Assembly: GCA_025451135.1 (NCBI GenBank)
Contig: JANWKW010000010.1
Coordinates: 1 to 14,729, forward strand
DNA from: Vulcanimicrobiia bacterium
GTDB taxonomy: Bacteria > Vulcanimicrobiota > Vulcanimicrobiia > Vulcanimicrobiales > Vulcanimicrobiaceae
Direction of reading: 5' to 3'
DNA length: 14,729 nt
Each line of letters opens with the position of its first letter. Position 1 is the stretch's first letter. Both the position numbers and the translations under genes were made by a program. This document shows, piece after piece, positions 6,926-14,604 of the stretch. The notes under the pieces are model-generated. The model saw only the letters and a program-made list of their open reading frames with translations, did not search any database and was not told where the DNA came from.

Positions 6926-7583
6926 GCCGCGCCACCTCGGCTACCTGATGCCGCTCGCCGCGGCGGCGGGGATCGCGCTGATCGCGGGATTCGCGGCGCC
7001 GGCCTGGATGGACGTCTTGGCGCGCGGCGTCTTCGCCTACGATGCGGCCGCCCTGGTCATGCTCGTGCTCGAGTGGCGGTTCGCGATGCAGCGCGATCCG
7101 GCGGTCACGAAGAAGCGAGCGGCGGTCGAGGATCCGGGCCGGGTGGCGATCACCGCCGTGGTCGTGGTGAGTTCGGCCGCCGGGCTGTTCGCCGCGGTGG
7201 CGATCCTCGGCGCGGGCGCGCACGGCGACGCGACCGCTCGCGCGGTCGCGTACGCCCTGGCGCTCTCGGCCGTGGTGCTGGGCTGGATGATGATCCACAC
7301 CGCGTTCACCTTCCGGTACGCGCACCTCTACTACCGCGACGACGAAGCGCCGCCCGGACCGGATCGGGGGCTGAAGTTCCCGGGCCGCGAGCAGCCGAAC
7401 GATTTCGACTTCGCGTACTTCTCGCTCGTGCTGGGGATGACGTTCCAGGTCTCGGACGTGCAGATCACGTCGCGGCGCATCCGCCGACTCGCGCTCGCGC
7501 ACGCGTTGATCGCGTTCGCGTACAACGCGTCGATCTTCGCGTTCACCGTCAACGTGGTCGCGAGCCTCCTCAAAGGCGGGTAG
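6906..7583 (+). CDS. DUF1345 family membrane protein
   Basis: This 225-residue integral membrane protein is of unknown function. It has a basic N-terminus (STRKRKPRH) and about six hydrophobic segments, near residues 14-30, 38-55, 79-103, 112-130, 167-180 and 195-220. The DUF1345 signature is clear: HTAFTFRYAHLYYRDD near the middle, then LKFPGREQPNDFDFAYFSLV and LGMTFQVSDVQITSRRIRRL, with the family's C-terminal AHALIAFAYNASIFAFTVNV helix. The start is a TTG at 6906, giving a 20-bp overlap with the symporter gene. The ATG at 6948 is an alternative that would lose the basic leader. It is probably co-transcribed with the symporter, but I know of no functional link between DUF1345 and SSS carriers. 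Confidence 0.85.
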   Translation: MSTRKRKPRHLGYLMPLAAAAGIALIAGFAAPAWMDVLARGVFAYDAAALVMLVLEWRFAMQRDPAVTKKRAAVEDPGRVAITAVVVVSSAAGLFAAVAILGAGAHGDATARAVAYALALSAVVLGWMMIHTAFTFRYAHLYYRDDEAPPGPDRGLKFPGREQPNDFDFAYFSLVLGMTFQVSDVQITSRRIRRLALAHALIAFAYNASIFAFTVNVVASLLKGG

Positions 7584-7601
7584 GCTCGCGACGGGTTCGC
7601 G

Positions 7602-8309
7602 TTACGGCGTTGCTTGCGGCGCCATCGGATGCGGGTGACGCCACATCATCGACATGGCGCCTGCCGCTTCGCCGCCGACGAGGTGCATGAGGATCTCGCC
7701 GGCCGTCATCGCCTTCATGCGCTTCATGTGAACGTCCATCGCCATCGGCGCGCCCGGGGGGCCGCCGGCCGGCATGGCGTCGTCCGAATCGCTGCTGCTG
7801 GTGGTCGTACCGTTGGCGTCCTTGACGACCAGCACGCGCTTGTAGCGCACGTTCGGCGCGCCCATCGGCGGCATCATGGTCTTCATCTCGGTCATCATCT
7901 GCGCTTCGGCGGCCTTGTGGATCGCCAGGATGTTCGCCTTCTCCGAAGCCGACAGGATCGCGTCGAGCTTTGCCGTCGCGGCCCTCGGATCGGGGTTCGC
8001 GGCGACGGCCAGTTGGCCGATCAGGTCGGCGAGATACGCCTTATGGGCGGGTGTCAGCGCAGCCAGGATCTTCGCCCGGGTCGCTTTATGTGCCGCTTCG
8101 GCTTTCGCCATCGCGGCTTGCATCTTGGCCATCTGGGCCTGCATGGCGGCCATATCGGCCGGCGACCAGGTCATGTGGTGACGCATATGCCCCGGGGGTG
8201 TCGGAGCGGTCGGTCCTCCCGCGGGGGGCGCCGGAGGCGGGGTCTGCGCGGTCGCGGCGGCCGGAAGCACGAGCAACGCCGCCAAGAGAAGGGAGGCCTT
8301 GTGTTTCAT
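7602..8309 (-). CDS. Secreted Met/His/Pro-rich protein of unknown function
   Basis: The ATG at 8307-8309 gives 235 residues. A clear signal peptide (KHK followed by ASLLLAALLVLPAAATAQ, cleavage after about residue 22) is followed by a Pro-rich linker (about 23-41). Next comes GHMRHHMTWSPADMAAMQAQ and a long Ala/Met/Lys helix to about residue 75. A central helical part, LTPAHKAYLADLIGQLA and later AILSASEKANILAIHKAAE, recalls the LTxxQ-type helices of Spy/CpxP-like periplasmic proteins, but the match is weak. Then come a short strand VRYKRVLVVKDANGTTTSSS, a low-complexity Pro/Gly/Met stretch and a His/Met-rich C-terminus (MSMMWRHPHPMAPQATP). Metal (copper) binding or a chaperone-like role are guesses. 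It converges on the DUF1345 gene (18-bp gap) and diverges from the fad operon. The frame remains open far upstream as antisense of the dehydrogenase gene, so that extension is disregarded. Confidence 0.8.
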   Translation of the reverse strand: MKHKASLLLAALLVLPAAATAQTPPPAPPAGGPTAPTPPGHMRHHMTWSPADMAAMQAQMAKMQAAMAKAEAAHKATRAKILAALTPAHKAYLADLIGQLAVAANPDPRAATAKLDAILSASEKANILAIHKAAEAQMMTEMKTMMPPMGAPNVRYKRVLVVKDANGTTTSSSDSDDAMPAGGPPGAPMAMDVHMKRMKAMTAGEILMHLVGGEAAGAMSMMWRHPHPMAPQATP

Positions 8310-8353
8310 AACGCTATTTTGGCACCTAAGATTTAAGGTCACCTGTGAGGCCC

Positions 8354-8382
8354 TTGCCGGGTCGGGCCTTGAAGAGTATATT
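8354..8382 (+). promoter_or_regulatory. Sigma70-type promoter for the fad operon
   Basis: TTGCCG (8354-8359) as -35 and TATATT (8377-8382) as -10 are separated by exactly 17 bp. This is the best promoter match in the window. Transcription would start near 8389, giving a leader of about 30 nt. Confidence 0.65.
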
Positions 8383-8390
8383 AAAAATAT
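8378..8390. promoter_or_regulatory. AT-rich palindrome, candidate operator
   Basis: ATATT-AAA-AATAT is a perfect 5-bp inverted repeat with a 3-bp centre overlapping the -10 box and the likely start point. That is where a repressor of a fatty-acid operon would sit. No regulator gene is present in the window. Confidence 0.45.
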
Positions 8391-8405
8391 CATATCCCAC
8401 TGCCC

Positions 8406-8410
8406 GGAGA
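8406..8410 (+). promoter_or_regulatory. Ribosome binding site of the acyl-CoA dehydrogenase gene
   Basis: GGAGA lies 7 nt before ATG 8418 and supports that start. Confidence 0.6.
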
Positions 8411-8417
8411 ATCGACG

Positions 8418-10229
8418 ATGAGCACCTACCAGGCCCCCCTGCGCGATATGCAGTTCGTCTTGAACGAACTGGCCGGCGTCGCCGACGTCGCCAAGCTTCC
8501 CGGCTACGGCGACACGCTCGACGTGGTCGACTCGATTCTCGAAGAGGCGGCCGCGTTTGCGACCGGCGTGCTCGACCCGCTCAATCGCGTGGGCGATAAG
8601 GAAGGCTGCACGTGGGAGAACGGCAACGTCAAGACGCCGACCGGATTCAAAGAAGCCTACAAGCAGTTCGCGGGTGCCGGTTGGATCGGGCTGCCGGTCC
8701 CCGAAGAATACGGCGGCCAGGGCTTGCCGCAACTGATGCTCGGGCCGACGCTCGAGATGTGGAACGGCGCCAACGTCGGATTCGCCAACGGTCCGCTGCT
8801 CAACCAGGGCGCGATCGAGGCGATCGAGCTGTGCGGATCGGACGAACAGAAGAAGCGCTACATCCCGAACCTGGTGAGCGGCAAGTGGACGGGCACGATG
8901 TGCCTGACCGAACCGCAGGCCGGCTCGGATCTCGCGCAGGTGCGGACCAAGGCCGTCCCGGAGGGCGACCACTATCTGGTCACCGGCTCCAAGATCTTCA
9001 TCACGTTCGGCGAGCACGACATGGCCCCGAACATCATTCACCTCGTTCTCGCACGTCTGCCGGATGCGCCGGAAGGCACGAAGGGCATCTCGCTCTTCAT
9101 CGTGCCCAAGGTCAACGTCAATCCGGACGGTTCGCTGGGCGAGCGCAACGACGTGGTCTGCGCCTCGATCGAGCACAAGCTCGGCATCAACGGCAACCCG
9201 ACCTGCACGATGAACCTCGGCGAGAAGTCGAACGGCGCGACCGGCTACCTGGTCGGCGAGGCCAATCGCGGCCTCGAATACATGTTCATCATGATGAACG
9301 CCGCCCGCTTCTCGGTCGGCGTCCAGGGGCTCGCGATCGCGGATCGCGCCTACCAGCACGCGCTGGAGTACGCCAAGGAACGCGTGCAGAGCCGCGATTC
9401 GGCCGCCCGCAATCCGCAGTCGGTCCGGATCATCGAACACCCCGACGTGCGGCGCATGCTGATGAGCATGAAGTCGCAGATCGAAGCCATGCGCGCGCTC
9501 TCGTACGTCACCGCCGCTTCGCTCGACTACGCCCACAAGCATCCGGACGAGAAGGTGCGCAAGGAGCATAAGGCGTTCATCGAGCTGATGATCCCGATCG
9601 TCAAGGCCTGGTGCACCGAGACCGCGCAGGAGGTCTGCTCCACCGCGCTCCAGGTCTTCGGCGGCATGGGCTACGTGGAAGAGACCGGCATCGCACAGCA
9701 GTACCGCGACGTCCGCATCACCACGATCTACGAAGGCACCACCGGGATCCAGGCGCTCGACCTGGTCGGCCGCAAGCTGATCCGCGACATGGGCGCGACC
9801 GTCACCGCCGTGCTCAAGCAGATGCAGGCGTTCGCGAAGACGCTCGAAGGCGATGACGAGCTCAAGGGCATCGCCGAGCCGTTCGGCAAGTGCCTGGCCG
9901 CGCTCGCCGAGACCTCGCAGTGGATCGGCATGAACGCCATGGGCGACCTGCGCAAGGCGTTCGCGTGTTCGGTCCCCTACCTCAAGCTGTGGGGCATCAC
10001 GGCGGCCGGCTGGCAGATGGCCCGCGCCGCGCAGATCGCCAAGGGCAAGACCGGCGGACCCGACGGCGAGTTCTACAAGACCAAGATCGCGACCGCGCAG
10101 TTCTACGCGACCCACGTGCTCACGCAGGGCGCGTGGCTCAAGCGCCAGATCATCGACGGTGCGGGCGACGTGATGACCGTGACCGAAGCCCAGTACGACC
10201 TCGACCGCAAGATGACGGTGGGCGCGTAG
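8418..10229 (+). CDS. Acyl-CoA dehydrogenase (FadE-like, with N- and C-terminal extension domains)
   Basis: This 603-residue FAD enzyme oxidises acyl-CoA to trans-2-enoyl-CoA, the first step of beta-oxidation. It is longer than the 380-residue classical enzymes because it carries the short N-terminal acyl-CoA dehydrogenase extension (TYQAPLRDMQFVLNELAG, about residues 3-20) and a C-terminal domain from about residue 470. This is the layout of the roughly 600-residue bacterial subfamily, close in size to DmdC-type enzymes. Core motifs are VPEEYGGQGLPQLM (about 95-108), the flavin-contacting MCLTEPQAGSDLAQV (about 161-175), EVCSTALQVFGGMGYVEETG and the catalytic loop TTIYEGTTGIQALDLVGRK, with the probable catalytic base E439. 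Its TAG (10227-10229) shares a base with the GTG of the next gene. Chain-length preference cannot be read from sequence; methylthiopropionyl-CoA (DmdC) is an alternative, but the neighbours favour fatty acyl-CoA. Confidence 0.92.
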   Translation: MSTYQAPLRDMQFVLNELAGVADVAKLPGYGDTLDVVDSILEEAAAFATGVLDPLNRVGDKEGCTWENGNVKTPTGFKEAYKQFAGAGWIGLPVPEEYGGQGLPQLMLGPTLEMWNGANVGFANGPLLNQGAIEAIELCGSDEQKKRYIPNLVSGKWTGTMCLTEPQAGSDLAQVRTKAVPEGDHYLVTGSKIFITFGEHDMAPNIIHLVLARLPDAPEGTKGISLFIVPKVNVNPDGSLGERNDVVCASIEHKLGINGNPTCTMNLGEKSNGATGYLVGEANRGLEYMFIMMNAARFSVGVQGLAIADRAYQHALEYAKERVQSRDSAARNPQSVRIIEHPDVRRMLMSMKSQIEAMRALSYVTAASLDYAHKHPDEKVRKEHKAFIELMIPIVKAWCTETAQEVCSTALQVFGGMGYVEETGIAQQYRDVRITTIYEGTTGIQALDLVGRKLIRDMGATVTAVLKQMQAFAKTLEGDDELKGIAEPFGKCLAALAETSQWIGMNAMGDLRKAFACSVPYLKLWGITAAGWQMARAAQIAKGKTGGPDGEFYKTKIATAQFYATHVLTQGAWLKRQIIDGAGDVMTVTEAQYDLDRKMTVGA

Positions 10230-12247
10230 TGCGAGTCGGCATCGCAGATCGCGGATCCGTCCGCGTCGTCACCCTCGACAATCCGCCGGTCAACGCGCTC
10301 TCGTTCGCCTACTCGGCCGAACTGCTCGAAGCCGTGCGGGCCGCCGAGGCCGACGCGAACGTGCGCGCGGTGGTCTTCACCGGCGCGAACGGGCTCTTCT
10401 CGGGCGGCGCGGACGTCAACGACTTCAGCACCGAACCGACGCCAGAGACCAAGACCGTGCGCGACGTGATCGCGGCGGTCGAGGCCGGCACCAAGACCTA
10501 CGTGGCCGCGATCGACGGCAACGCGCTCGGCGGCGGCTTGGAACTCTCGCTCGCCTGCGACTATCGCATCGCGACGAAGGCCTCCAAGCTCGGCCTGCCC
10601 GAGATCAAACTGGGCCTGCTCCCGGGCGCGGGCGGCACGCAGCGGCTGCCGCGCTTGATCGGCGCGCAAGCCGCGCTCGAGTTCATGCTCAAAGGCTCCT
10701 CGAACCCCGCCGAAAAGGCGCTCAAACTCGGCGTGCTCGACGAGCTGGTCGACGGCGACGTGGTCGATGCGGCGGTCGCGCTCGCAGAACGCGCGCTGGC
10801 GAGCGAACCCAAGCGCCGCGTCTCCGCGCGCAAGGCGATCATCGGCAAAGGCATCACCGCACAGGCCGGACCGTTCGTCGTCTCGGCCGCCCACAAGATG
10901 GTACCGCCCGAAGAGAACGGCGGCTACGCCGCGCACAAACTGATCGACGCCGTAGAAGCGGCCGTCGAACTGCCGTTCGCATTCGGAATCGCGCGCGAAG
11001 CGCGGCTGTTCGAAGAACTGGTCCGCAGCGAACCGTCGGCGGCGTTGCGCCACATCTTCTTCGCCGAACGGGAGCTCAACAAGGTCCCCGGCCTCGCGGC
11101 GGCGGAACCGCTGACGATCGCCAAGGCCGGGGTGGTCGGCGCGGGCACGAGGGGCACCGGCATCGCGATCGCCTTCGCGACCGCCGGCATCCCGGTGGTC
11201 GTGGTCGACTCGAACGACGGCGCGGTCGAGAAGGCCAAGCAGACCGTCTTCGGCATGTTCATGTATCAGGTGCAGAAGGGCAAGCTCACGCAGGAGGAGG
11301 CCTGGAAGCGCGCGCAGTCGATCGTGTTCACCGAGGACTACGCGGAACTGGCCGACGTCGACGTGGTCGTCGAAGCGGTCTTCGAGAGCATGGACGTCAA
11401 GAAGCAGGTCTTCGCCAGGCTCGGCGGGATCGTCAAGCCGGACGCGATCCTCGCGTCGAACACCTCGACGCTCGACATCGACGAGATGGCCTCGGTCACC
11501 ACGCGACCGGACAAGTTCGTCGGCCTGCACTTCTTCGTGCCGGCCAACATCATGCCGCTGCTCGAGATCGTGCGCGGCAAGGACACCTCGCCGCAGACGA
11601 TCGCGACCGCGTTCAAGCTGGGCAAGACGCTGCGGAAGACCTCGGTGCTCTCGGCCAACGCGTTCGGATTCATCGGCAACCGGATGGTGATCGACTACGC
11701 CGGCGCCGCCAACGCGATCGCCGAGGAGGGCGTCTCGCCCTGGCGCATCGACGGCGTGATGAAGAAGTTCGGCTTCCCGATGGGGCCGTTCGCGATGAGC
11801 GATCTCTCCGGCATCGACGTCGGCTGGCACATCGCCAAGGCGCGTCCGGATCTGGTGACGTCGCGCACGCACGTGGTCGACCGCTTGGTCGAGATGAAGC
11901 GCCTCGGACAGAAGACGATGGGCGGCTACTTCAAATACGACAAAGCGGTGGGCAAGGGCCGCGAGCCGATCCAAGATCCCGAGATCGAAGCCCTCTTCGC
12001 CGAGGAGGCGAAGAAGGCCGGCATCGCGCCGCGCGACTACACCGACGACGAGATCCGCGACCGCCTGATCGGCGCGCTCTCGAATCGGGGCAAGGACCTG
12101 CTCGAAAAGGGCGTCGCGCTCCGTTCGGGCGACATCGATATCGTCTACGTCTACGGCTACGGATTCCCACCCCACCGCGGCGGCCCGATGTGGTACGCCG
12201 ACCATGCGAAGAGCGCCACCGCTTCTGAGGAGTTGACCCATGCGTGA
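10229..12247 (+). CDS. Fused enoyl-CoA hydratase / 3-hydroxyacyl-CoA dehydrogenase
   Basis: The GTG at 10229 gives 672 residues, a compact version of the FadB/FadJ and peroxisomal bifunctional architecture. The enoyl-CoA hydratase domain (about 1-190) shows NPPVNALSF, the oxyanion-hole SGGADVNDF and ALGGGLELSLACD with E105. It continues with LGLPEIKLGLLPGAGGTQR with E125; the 20-residue spacing of the two Glu matches crotonase. After a linker, the NAD-binding domain begins with GVVGAGTRGTGIAIAFATAG (GxGxxG at 304-309). The dehydrogenase dyad H434/E446 lies in LHFFVPANIMPLLEIVRG, followed by NAFGFIGNRM. The C-terminal 3HCDH domains end with YVYGYGFPPHRGGPMWYAD. It hydrates enoyl-CoA and oxidises 3-hydroxyacyl-CoA with NAD. 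The start overlaps the previous stop by one base and the end overlaps the thiolase start by 8 bp. A longer in-frame opening upstream is antisense-free shadow of the dehydrogenase gene. Confidence 0.93.
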   Translation: MRVGIADRGSVRVVTLDNPPVNALSFAYSAELLEAVRAAEADANVRAVVFTGANGLFSGGADVNDFSTEPTPETKTVRDVIAAVEAGTKTYVAAIDGNALGGGLELSLACDYRIATKASKLGLPEIKLGLLPGAGGTQRLPRLIGAQAALEFMLKGSSNPAEKALKLGVLDELVDGDVVDAAVALAERALASEPKRRVSARKAIIGKGITAQAGPFVVSAAHKMVPPEENGGYAAHKLIDAVEAAVELPFAFGIAREARLFEELVRSEPSAALRHIFFAERELNKVPGLAAAEPLTIAKAGVVGAGTRGTGIAIAFATAGIPVVVVDSNDGAVEKAKQTVFGMFMYQVQKGKLTQEEAWKRAQSIVFTEDYAELADVDVVVEAVFESMDVKKQVFARLGGIVKPDAILASNTSTLDIDEMASVTTRPDKFVGLHFFVPANIMPLLEIVRGKDTSPQTIATAFKLGKTLRKTSVLSANAFGFIGNRMVIDYAGAANAIAEEGVSPWRIDGVMKKFGFPMGPFAMSDLSGIDVGWHIAKARPDLVTSRTHVVDRLVEMKRLGQKTMGGYFKYDKAVGKGREPIQDPEIEALFAEEAKKAGIAPRDYTDDEIRDRLIGALSNRGKDLLEKGVALRSGDIDIVYVYGYGFPPHRGGPMWYADHAKSATASEELTHA

Positions 12248-13427
12248 GGCGGTACTCGTCTCGGCCGCCCGTACGCCGATCGGCAGAGCCTTTCGCGGCG
12301 CCTTCAACCAGACGCCGGGTGCCACGCTCGGCGGTCACGTCGTGCGGCACGCGCTGCTGCGCGCCGGCGTCGATCCGGGCGAAGTCGAAGAGGTCATCAT
12401 GGGCAGCGGTCTGCCCGAAGGCGCGACCGGCAACAACATCGGCCGAACCAGTGCGCTGCGCGGCGGCTGCCCGGTCGGCGTCGCCGGCTCGACGGTCAGC
12501 CGTTTCTGCGCCTCCGGCCTCGATGCGATCGCATCGGGTGCGAACCGCGTGATGGTCGACGGTGCCGATATCGTGGTCGCGGGAGGCGTCGAGTCGGTCT
12601 CGATGGTCCAGAACGAGCTGAACATGAAGTTCTACACCGAGGAGTGGCTGCTGCGCCACGTCCCCGACGTGTACATGCCGATGCTCTACACGGCCGACAA
12701 CGTCGCCAAGAAGTACAAGGTCTCGCGCGAGGCGCAGGACGAGTACGCATTTCAGTCCCAGCAGCGGACCGCCGCGGCCCAGGCCGCCGGCCGTTTCGAT
12801 GCCGAGATCGTCTCGCTGCCGACCTGGAAGTTCGTGCAGGATAAGGAGACGGGCGCCGTCACCGAAGAGCACGTCGTGCTGACCAAGGACGAAGGCAACC
12901 GTCCCGACACGCAGCTGGCCGGCCTGGCCGCGCTCAAGGGCGCGGTCCCCGGCATCGACGACACCACCATCACCGCCGGCAATTCGTCGCAGCTCTCCGA
13001 CGGCGCGGCCGCGGTCGTGGTGATGGATGCGAAGCTCGCGCAGCAGCGAAACCTCGAACCGCTCGGGATCTATCGCGGCTTCGTCGCGCGCGGCTGCGAG
13101 CCCGGCGAGATGGGCATCGGCCCGATCTTCGCCGTGCCCGACCTGCTCAAGCGCAACGGGCTGACGATGGACGACATCGGCCTGTGGGAGCTCAACGAGG
13201 CGTTCGCGGTGCAGACGGTCTACTGCCGCGACACGCTCGGCATTCCGAACGACCGCTTCAACGTCGACGGCGGCGCGATCTCGATCGGCCACCCATACGG
13301 CATGAGCGGCGCGCGCATGGTCATGCACGCGCTGATCGAAGGCAAACGCCGCGGCGTCAAATACGTCGTGGTCACCATGTGCGTCGGCGGCGGCATGGGA
13401 GCTGCAGGCCTGTTCGAAGTCGCGTAG
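12240..13427 (+). CDS. Acetyl-CoA acyltransferase (thiolase, FadA-like)
   Basis: This 395-residue thiolase is of the usual length. It cleaves 3-ketoacyl-CoA with CoA to acetyl-CoA and a shortened acyl-CoA, closing the beta-oxidation spiral. The catalytic residues are visible: the acyl-accepting C90 in VSRFCASGLDAIASGA, H351 in ISIGHPYGMSGARM and C381 in VTMCVGGGMGAAGLFE. The NSSQLSDGAAAVVVM and ELNEAFAVQ blocks are also standard. The opening MREAVLVSAARTPIGRAFRG is typical. The ATG lies 8 bp inside the end of the bifunctional gene, so the two subunits, which form a complex in FadBA systems, are probably made together. Biosynthetic acetoacetyl-CoA thiolase has the same motifs; the operon context favours degradation. 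It ends 12 bp before the converging protease gene. Confidence 0.94.
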   Translation: MREAVLVSAARTPIGRAFRGAFNQTPGATLGGHVVRHALLRAGVDPGEVEEVIMGSGLPEGATGNNIGRTSALRGGCPVGVAGSTVSRFCASGLDAIASGANRVMVDGADIVVAGGVESVSMVQNELNMKFYTEEWLLRHVPDVYMPMLYTADNVAKKYKVSREAQDEYAFQSQQRTAAAQAAGRFDAEIVSLPTWKFVQDKETGAVTEEHVVLTKDEGNRPDTQLAGLAALKGAVPGIDDTTITAGNSSQLSDGAAAVVVMDAKLAQQRNLEPLGIYRGFVARGCEPGEMGIGPIFAVPDLLKRNGLTMDDIGLWELNEAFAVQTVYCRDTLGIPNDRFNVDGGAISIGHPYGMSGARMVMHALIEGKRRGVKYVVVTMCVGGGMGAAGLFEVA

Positions 13428-13439
13428 TATGCGCCGGCG

Positions 13440-14558
13440 CTAGGGCGTCACGATCAATCGCATGCCCCTGAAGTCGAACGTGAGCTTGCCGGGCGAGAAG
13501 AAGCCGTGCGAGACGGCGCCGCCGACCGCGAACGGGAACATCGCGAGCGGCGAGCCTTCGGGCGTGTAGATGCCGCGTACGTCGGTCCGGACGGCGTCGC
13601 CGAGGGCGACGCGGGCGGCGACGAACGGGATCGCGGTCACCGGTCCGCCGCCGCCCACGCCCTGCGACGCGTGGGCGGTATCGGGCACGATGCCGGCGCT
13701 TTTGAGCGTCTCGGAGGTCGCATTGAGGCCTCCGCCGGCGAGGCCCGTGTCGACCAGGAACAGCATCGGCACGTCGTTCAGCGCGCCACGCGCGAACAGG
13801 AAGTGATCGCCGACGAACCACATCGGCACCGCCGTCGTGCCGCCGAGGTCCGGGGCGCTCCCGCGAGGTGCGAGGATCAGCTGCGAATCCGCGTAGTCGA
13901 GCGTCGCGAGGAAGTGGAGCAGAAAACCCGTTCCGACGATGCCGTCGATGCGCGTCGTCCCGCCGAATTGGAGCCGTCCGGTCGGGAGCGCGGCCGCGGG
14001 GACGTCGGGGAAATCCACCCCGCCGATCGCGAACGTCGCGAGCGTCGTGCGCGAGACGGCTGCCTGTCGCCCGCCCGCGAACGTGCCGACACCGTCGGCC
14101 ACGAGCGTCGCGCCGACCGCTTTCGCGAACGCCGGATCGACGATCAGGTCGGGCGCGCCGGTGTCGATCACGAAATGCGCGGGCTTTCCGTTCACGGCCA
14201 CGGCTATGACGGGCAGCGGATCGCGCTGCGCGAACGGGATGCGAAGCGTGCGCGTTCCGATCGCGGCGTCGTACGGGCCGGGCGCGAACGCGGCGCGCCG
14301 CATCTTCACCTGGTCGAGATAGCGCCGTGCGTCGGCGGCGGTGGCCGGATCAATCGCGGCGACGTCCAGGTCGCGCTCGGCGGCATCGAAGTCGTTGCGA
14401 TAGAGCTCGAGACGTCCGAGGCCGAGGCGCGCCGCGGCGCTTTTCGGGTCGTCCGTCACGGCTTGCGCATAGGCGGCTTGGGCGGCTTCGAAGTCGCCGG
14501 CCTTGTAGGCGGCGGCTCCCCGGTCGAGGGCGGAGGCGAGAAGGAAGGCTGCGATCAT
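13440..14558 (-). CDS. TPR-containing aspartyl protease-like protein with two DTG motifs
   Basis: This 372-residue protein has a short hydrophobic N-terminus (MIAAFLLASA), possibly a weak signal or anchor. It is followed by about two TPR-like helical repeats (residues 13-82, e.g. GDFEAAQAAYAQAVTDDPKS and NDFDAAERDLDVAA). Two retropepsin-type lobes follow. Lobe 1 (about 115-235) has FVIDTGAPDLIV with D132-T133-G134 and the flap-following IDGIVGTGFL. Lobe 2 (about 243-372) has MLFLVDTGLAGGG with D270-T271-G272 and VGGAVSHGFF. Both catalytic Asp are therefore present in one chain, as in other bacterial double aspartyl-protease-domain proteins. The substrate is unknown and the site is probably periplasmic or membrane-facing. 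AGGA-type sequence (AGGA, 7 nt before the ATG on the minus strand) supports the start. It lies 46 bp downstream of the truncated dehydrogenase-like gene on the same strand and converges on the thiolase gene. Confidence 0.85.
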   Translation of the reverse strand: MIAAFLLASALDRGAAAYKAGDFEAAQAAYAQAVTDDPKSAAARLGLGRLELYRNDFDAAERDLDVAAIDPATAADARRYLDQVKMRRAAFAPGPYDAAIGTRTLRIPFAQRDPLPVIAVAVNGKPAHFVIDTGAPDLIVDPAFAKAVGATLVADGVGTFAGGRQAAVSRTTLATFAIGGVDFPDVPAAALPTGRLQFGGTTRIDGIVGTGFLLHFLATLDYADSQLILAPRGSAPDLGGTTAVPMWFVGDHFLFARGALNDVPMLFLVDTGLAGGGLNATSETLKSAGIVPDTAHASQGVGGGGPVTAIPFVAARVALGDAVRTDVRGIYTPEGSPLAMFPFAVGGAVSHGFFSPGKLTFDFRGMRLIVTP

Positions 14559-14604
14559 GGCCGCATCCTAGCACCCGGTTGTGCGGACGTTGTGAAGATG
14601 TGTG

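Larger units (their letters stand above)
8310..8417. promoter_or_regulatory. Divergent regulatory region of the beta-oxidation operon
   Basis: This 108-bp gap between divergent genes is notably A+T-rich for this genome. It carries a GC hairpin, AGGCCC (8348-8353) with GGGCCT (8364-8369), then an AT-rich palindrome, both ahead of the acyl-CoA dehydrogenase start. It must also hold the minus-strand promoter, for which I see no clear boxes. Confidence 0.65.

Noticed and set aside
8310..10115. Very long minus-strand open frame continuous with the secreted protein and antisense to the acyl-CoA dehydrogenase gene
   Set aside because: The plus strand carries a complete, motif-rich dehydrogenase. 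The antisense product is Arg/Asp/His-rich with no domain sense, as expected from high-GC codon bias. The signal peptide at 8309 marks the true start of the minus-strand gene.
10103..12325. 740-codon minus-strand open frame opposite the bifunctional hydratase/dehydrogenase
   Set aside because: Its composition is rich in Arg, Asp and His with no recognisable motif, while the plus strand encodes all catalytic residues of a known enzyme.
13428..13440. GCGCCGGCGC palindrome (13431-13440) between the converging stops as a terminator
   Set aside because: It is self-complementary but has no room for a loop and no T-tract; it is also common by chance at this GC content.
14559..14604. TAGGAT as a -10 box upstream of the aspartyl protease gene
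   Set aside because: The candidate -35 (TTCACA) would be about 20 bp away, and AGGA sits at Shine-Dalgarno distance from the ATG, so it is better explained as the ribosome binding site.
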